Of a DNA stretch of 64,000 bases, positions 60,046 through 64,000 are shown piece after piece. This DNA is from Stichopus chloronotus (taxonomy: Eukaryota; Echinodermata; Holothuroidea; Aspidochirotida; Stichopodidae): contig SFZH01000008.1 in NCBI GenBank assembly GCA_021234535.1, positions 7,758,897 to 7,822,896 of the forward strand, written 5' to 3'. The notes under the pieces were generated by a model. The model did not search any database. It saw only the letters and a list, made by a program, of their open reading frames with translations, and was not told where the DNA came from. The position numbers were made by a program, and so were the translations under genes. Every line of letters starts with the position of its first letter. Position 1 is the first letter of the stretch.

Positions 60046-61020
60046 TAATAACAGAGAGGAGTTGACTGGGTTGATGAAGATCATTCAACTATAGGGCCGT
60101 GAAATAACACCCACCATGCAGATGTGTTATTTTCTGAAGGAAGTTTTGCGGCCACGCTATCGTCGTAGTGCCCCTCCCCACTCTGAGGAAGGCCCACCAA
60201 ACGCACGCCTTTCCAGCATCACATGTTTGGTTCTGTTACGGCGTTGTTAGTGAAACGTTTTTTTTTTATATATTTTTTTTCTCTTTTTGTCCTTTTATGA
60301 GTTGTTTGTCTTTGTTCCATGAGTTTCAGAACGCCATTTCCGCACCAGTATACTTACAATCTGCTTGCTCCTGATTTCCTGTGACTGATATATATTGCAC
60401 GACATACCTAAATTTAGACAGTACAAAAACGGTTACTGACATTCAAAATAACGACACAGTTACATACGGGAGCCAATAATAAGGCAAAGCAATCCTGGTG
60501 TAATGTAAATGACGTCACAGGTAACATCATCGAAGCCATTTAATGAATAACTCTTGTACTTTGGCAGGAACATATGCACTTGAGTTTATGTTGAAAAAAA
60601 AGGATGAAATAAATTCTATGCAAAAAAAAAAGAAGCAAAGCATGAAGACAGCAAGAGTTAGGGACTTTCCCCAAACTATTCGGTCCGCGTTGGGATTTGC
60701 AAAGGGAGGGAACAGATGACATGTGTATATATGATCCAATATGAAATCTTTAGGAAGCTGAACCCAGTAGACCATAAACAAAGCTACCGTTAAACGGAAA
60801 AAGGTTATTAAAATGTCACTAAATGTCATCTAGGATGAGCACCATTGTTATGACTGGTAGTGACTGCATCCTTAATCCACAAGTTGAACCATTTTTGAGA
60901 AGTCAACTGTCTGTCCTGCATTTTCCGCTTTCCCCATCGTTGCTATTATTGACTCGATAAGCTCATCCACCAGTGCTTCGTTTAAGTCGTATGACATCAC
61001 GGCAAAGAAACGTATCCCCT
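60046..61020. other. Intergenic, no gene recognised
   Basis: AT-rich DNA with a few poly-T/poly-A runs; nothing recognised. Confidence 0.5.
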
Positions 61021-61618
61021 CCCCCCCCCCCCCCCATAAAGATCATTATTCCGAAAGGTCGTTATTCGGAATCGAACACGAGGGTCATTATTCCGAAGAC
61101 TGGCTCTTCCGAATCAAACACGAGGGTCATTATTCTGAATCGACCAAACCGTCATTAAACAGGAAATTCATTACTTAGGAAGTAAGTTCAAGGGCAGTTA
61201 TTTCAAGTCCATAACAGTGTGAAGAATTCCTTTTCCTTCTTGGTTTTTTTTTCGCTGTTCAAATTTTTACAGGCATGACAAGCATCTTGATATGAAAATT
61301 ATTTGCATTTATGTGCAACGGGCATATGGTTAGAAGAAACGGTAGACAGCTACCGTCGCAAACTTTCCAACATCATGAATTAATTAAGGTAAAATTTTAT
61401 GAAGCATGACATTTCAATCTATCTTTTTGACCCTTTGGAATAACAACCCTTCGGAATATTGACCCCAATGTTCGATTCGGAATAACGACCCTTCGGAATT
61501 CTGACCGTTATGTTGATTCGGAATATAATGACCCTTCGGAAGATCGTTCCTCTTGATAAATTCGGAATAACAACGAATTCGGAAAACAACCCTTCGGATT
61601 AGCCATCGGAATAAAGAC
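61021..61618. repeat. Foldback phrase array (TTCGGAATAACGACCC)
   Basis: After a 15-C run (61021-61035), the left arm (61036-61150) carries CATTATTCCGAAAGGTCGTTATTCGGAATCGAACACGAGGGTC-type phrases (compared piecewise). The right arm (61430-61618) carries the inverse: GGAATAACAACCCTTCGGAAT, ATTGACCCCAATGTTCGATT and CGGAATAACGACCCTTCGG. About 280 bp of other sequence lies between. A few further phrases (GGGAAAACGACCCTTCG) occur near 61860-61915. Confidence 0.75.
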
Positions 61619-61639
61619 CTACATATGGAGGGCCTGTAG

Positions 61640-63115
61640 TTGATAATAACTGTACTGCAATCAGTCCAAACGACTAGACCACGCATACTACGCAGCTCTT
61701 ATGTTATTCATCTTACTCAATCACTTCTTGTTTATATCTCACTTGCTCTATACTCATCATATTGAATAGACGTGCATATCACCCAACAACCTAAAGTGTC
61801 ATTGTGCTTTCATTGTAGGTTTGCTGTAACGGATTCACAACAGCGCCTTCTTAAAATTCGGGAAAACGACCCTTCGATATGAAAACCCTTCACAATAATG
61901 AACCCCAATCCTAACTTACAGTGGCAAACTCTTGCATGACAATAGGCCTATCCATTGAACGTAGATTGTTAGACATCAACTAAATAAAGTAATGACAACT
62001 CCGTGGATGGAGTTATGATTCTCGTTGTTTGTGAATGTATCCCGTACCCGGTGAAGGGAGATGCCTTCCTAGACCAATGCTCAATGTACTTGCAATAACG
62101 CAAACTGCGACAGAGGTCTGGCAGTTGCCTGCCTGAAATCGTAGTGAGATGTAAGTTCCGCCATAACCCCTCCCCTTTGTCTTTTGTGAATTTCCCGACA
62201 TGTTTCACACGACAAGCCTGTGTTACTAAAGGCTATCGTATACTGCCCCTTCTGTAACGCAACCTTTCAAATAGATACACAAGAATGACGTCATGGAACC
62301 ATAAATGAAGCCAAAATTCTCTGTAACAAAAGGCGCTCTCGTGAAATCGTGTAACACAAATCCAACGAAAATTTTAAAATAATACAACTCGCCCGCAACA
62401 GGTAAACGGTGAAACGAAGTTTTCCCTATATTACCAGGTTATCACGGAAATGAAACCGTTGAATTTACTTCGGTTTTCCCCAGAAATGTTAGATATCGAA
62501 CGAACAAATTCTCGGGTCATGCGTGTTTTATATACGGCGAATGTTGGAGGCAGAGCTGTTTTGCCTTACAGCCTATTATGATCATTGTCGCTTCAGCTTC
62601 ATTATAATCAGTGTGTGAGTAGTTACTGTCTCGTTATTCTAGTTTGTATTTTTCAATGAACACAACAAAGCGGTCGCACTGCAACCTCACAGGCCTTGAT
62701 GGGGTGTGGGGGGGGGGGCAGACAGTGCAGTGACGTCGTAACATCCTAATGATCATGCAGCAAGATACATATACATATGTAGTACACTGCTATTTCTTGT
62801 TATTCCCTCGCCGGTATACTTTTAAAGGTTACAATTGCCTCCAACTAGGAAACAATGCTGAGCGTTAATGGCTTTGTATTTATCGTAGTCAAAAATATTC
62901 ATGAATGAGGATTTAATATTTATTCATTAATTCGCTGTGTGTCGATGGATTCATGAATTATTCATGATTCGTTGTGCGTCGTACCCAATCCATGGCATGA
63001 TATCATGCATTGTGGCAAGTCGTTCGACTTGTATCCCTTAACGTTTCCTAATGTCTCTGACGACAGCCTATCCTTGTCAGGTATATGACGTACGACAGAC
63101 GTGTCTTGAGAAACA
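61640..63115. other. Intergenic, no gene recognised
   Basis: An 11-G run (62708-62718) and an AT-rich block of ATTCATGAAT phrases (62893-62975) in both orientations. No gene. Confidence 0.5.
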
Positions 63116-63162
63116 AATAATAATAATAATAAAAATAATAATAATAAAATAATAATAATAAG
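63116..63162. repeat. (AAT)n microsatellite, tail of the LINE
   Basis: Imperfect AAT/AAAAT repeats (ATT on the minus strand) directly follow the LINE 3' end, as in LINEs of the CR1/L2 type that end in a short tandem repeat instead of poly-A. Confidence 0.85.
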
Positions 63163-63437
63163 ATACAATCACAAAGCGCTTAACAAAGGATCAGTCTTTG
63201 AACAGGTGTGTTTTGAGCAATTTCTTGAAAAGAGTTCAGAGATGTTGCAGTTCGAATGTTGAAAGTGAAGTTGTTCCACATGGTCGGGGCTGCCACAGAA
63301 AACGATCGTTCACCATAGTAGGAGGTACACACAGATGGTCCGCGGCAGAGCAAGGAAGGAAGACCGAAGAGAGCGGGAAGGCTGGTATTCAGTGCCGAAG
63401 CCTTAGCAAACGCAACTATGGATTTGGTGTTTGTCAA
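63163..63437 (-). pseudogene. LINE (CR1/L2-like) ORF2 C-terminal end, 5'-truncated
   Basis: The minus-strand frame (63437 to 63180) holds YGERSFSVAAPTMWNNF, then NIRTATSLNSF, the conserved tail after the reverse transcriptase of CR1/L2-type LINEs (consensus 'xGxRSFSxAAPxLWNxLPxxIRxAxSLxxFKxxLKTHLF'). In this copy the expected KTHLF region reads NTPVQRL, consistent with a frameshift. It is followed by AAGCGCTTTGTGATTGTATC and the microsatellite tail. No reverse transcriptase or endonuclease motifs upstream: a typical 5'-truncated dead insertion. Confidence 0.8.
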
Positions 63438-64000
63438 CTTTTAACGGTCCAGAGACAATCACGTGATTAAAAAAGACAATAAAAAAGAAAGGAAAAAAAA
63501 AGAAATTGACACGTAGTCTTTATCTGTAAATACCGGCCAGCTATTGTAGCTATACAGGACAATGCACTCTGACAATTTGCATCTATAAACGTCCCATGTT
63601 CTCACCCTTTATCTGTGGGTCCATGTGATAAGACACTGGAGATACTTAATTTTTTTTTTTTTTTTTCATTTTTGGTTTTTCATCATGAGCATTCTTTTCT
63701 AAAACTCGAGGAAACGTGACGTGCCAGCAAGGTGTCAGTATCGTCTTTTAACTGGCGTTTTTATGTCAGCACTGGGAATTGGTCTCACATTTTGTTGTGG
63801 CTGTCTTTACAGGACGCCGTGACCGCGGTTGCAAAGGTTCCACCGTCAGTGTAACTGACTGTTGGATTGCGGCTCACGAATATACCTGTGCAACCGAAAA
63901 TATATGAAAAGTTGGATGCCCTTATACCATATGTCTGAATTTTGAGAAGGTAGAATTGTTTTCATGGTATAGGGAAATAGGCCTATTGCATTTAAAAACA
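63438..64000. other. Intergenic, nothing recognised
   Basis: Poly-T tract (63650-63666); no gene or further LINE sequence that I can recognise. Confidence 0.5.

Noticed and set aside
1..64000. CRISPR arrays, bacterial operons, integrated virus genes, rRNA or intact tRNA genes
   Set aside because: None seen. The repeated arrays have no constant-repeat/unique-spacer structure, and no capsid, polymerase or integrase motifs beyond LINE remnants were recognised.

Overview
The window looks like nuclear DNA of a multicellular animal, most likely a marine invertebrate deuterostome, with an echinoderm as my best guess. It is AT-rich and gene-poor, full of microsatellites, homopolymers and short non-autonomous repeats, and carries one spliced gene with GT-AG introns. 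There are no operons, bacterial ribosome binding sites or phage genes. The lineage is inferred from overall sequence texture and repeat style, not from a marker, so treat it as tentative.

One gene can be supported: a complete Hes1/hairy-type basic helix-loop-helix-Orange repressor on the + strand, coding exons 35715-35798, 37317-37412, 39697-39784 and 40338-41305, predicting 411 residues that end in WRPW. Its three intron positions fall where introns interrupt vertebrate HES1. Upstream (about 34.8-35.6 kb) is a compact promoter with three high-affinity-type RBPJ/Su(H) sites, four CCAAT boxes and HES-type N-box/class C sites, which is what a Notch target with autorepression would carry. Further RBPJ-type words lie 6-9 kb upstream and elsewhere. 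An AU-rich 3' UTR probably runs to about 42.7 kb.

The other ~58 kb is intergenic and made largely of repeats. 0-12 kb: a family A MITE, a family C MITE, an 835-bp inverted-repeat element carrying a 145-bp tandem array with nuclear-receptor DR-1 words, a decayed LINE fragment, and two adjacent family A copies. 12-24 kb: a long CATA microsatellite, a possible tRNA-derived SINE head, several foldback elements and more family A and B copies. 24.1-25.5 kb: the most striking locus, a foldback element built of two interspersed short 'phrases', one centred on GGCGCC. 27-30.8 kb: CAA-rich and GAC/GAT-rich simple sequence. 42.9-52.9 kb: local tandem duplications, ATC-rich tracts, a 135-bp hairpin, two full-length family B MITEs and a family A MITE. 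54-64 kb: two more family C copies, further phrase-array foldbacks, and the 3' end of a LINE with an ATT microsatellite tail.

Two window-wide features stand out. About 25 runs of ten or more G or C are scattered through the intergenic DNA. At least six loci show the same architecture: short phrases, repeated with variation, arranged in both orientations so that the locus can fold back on itself.
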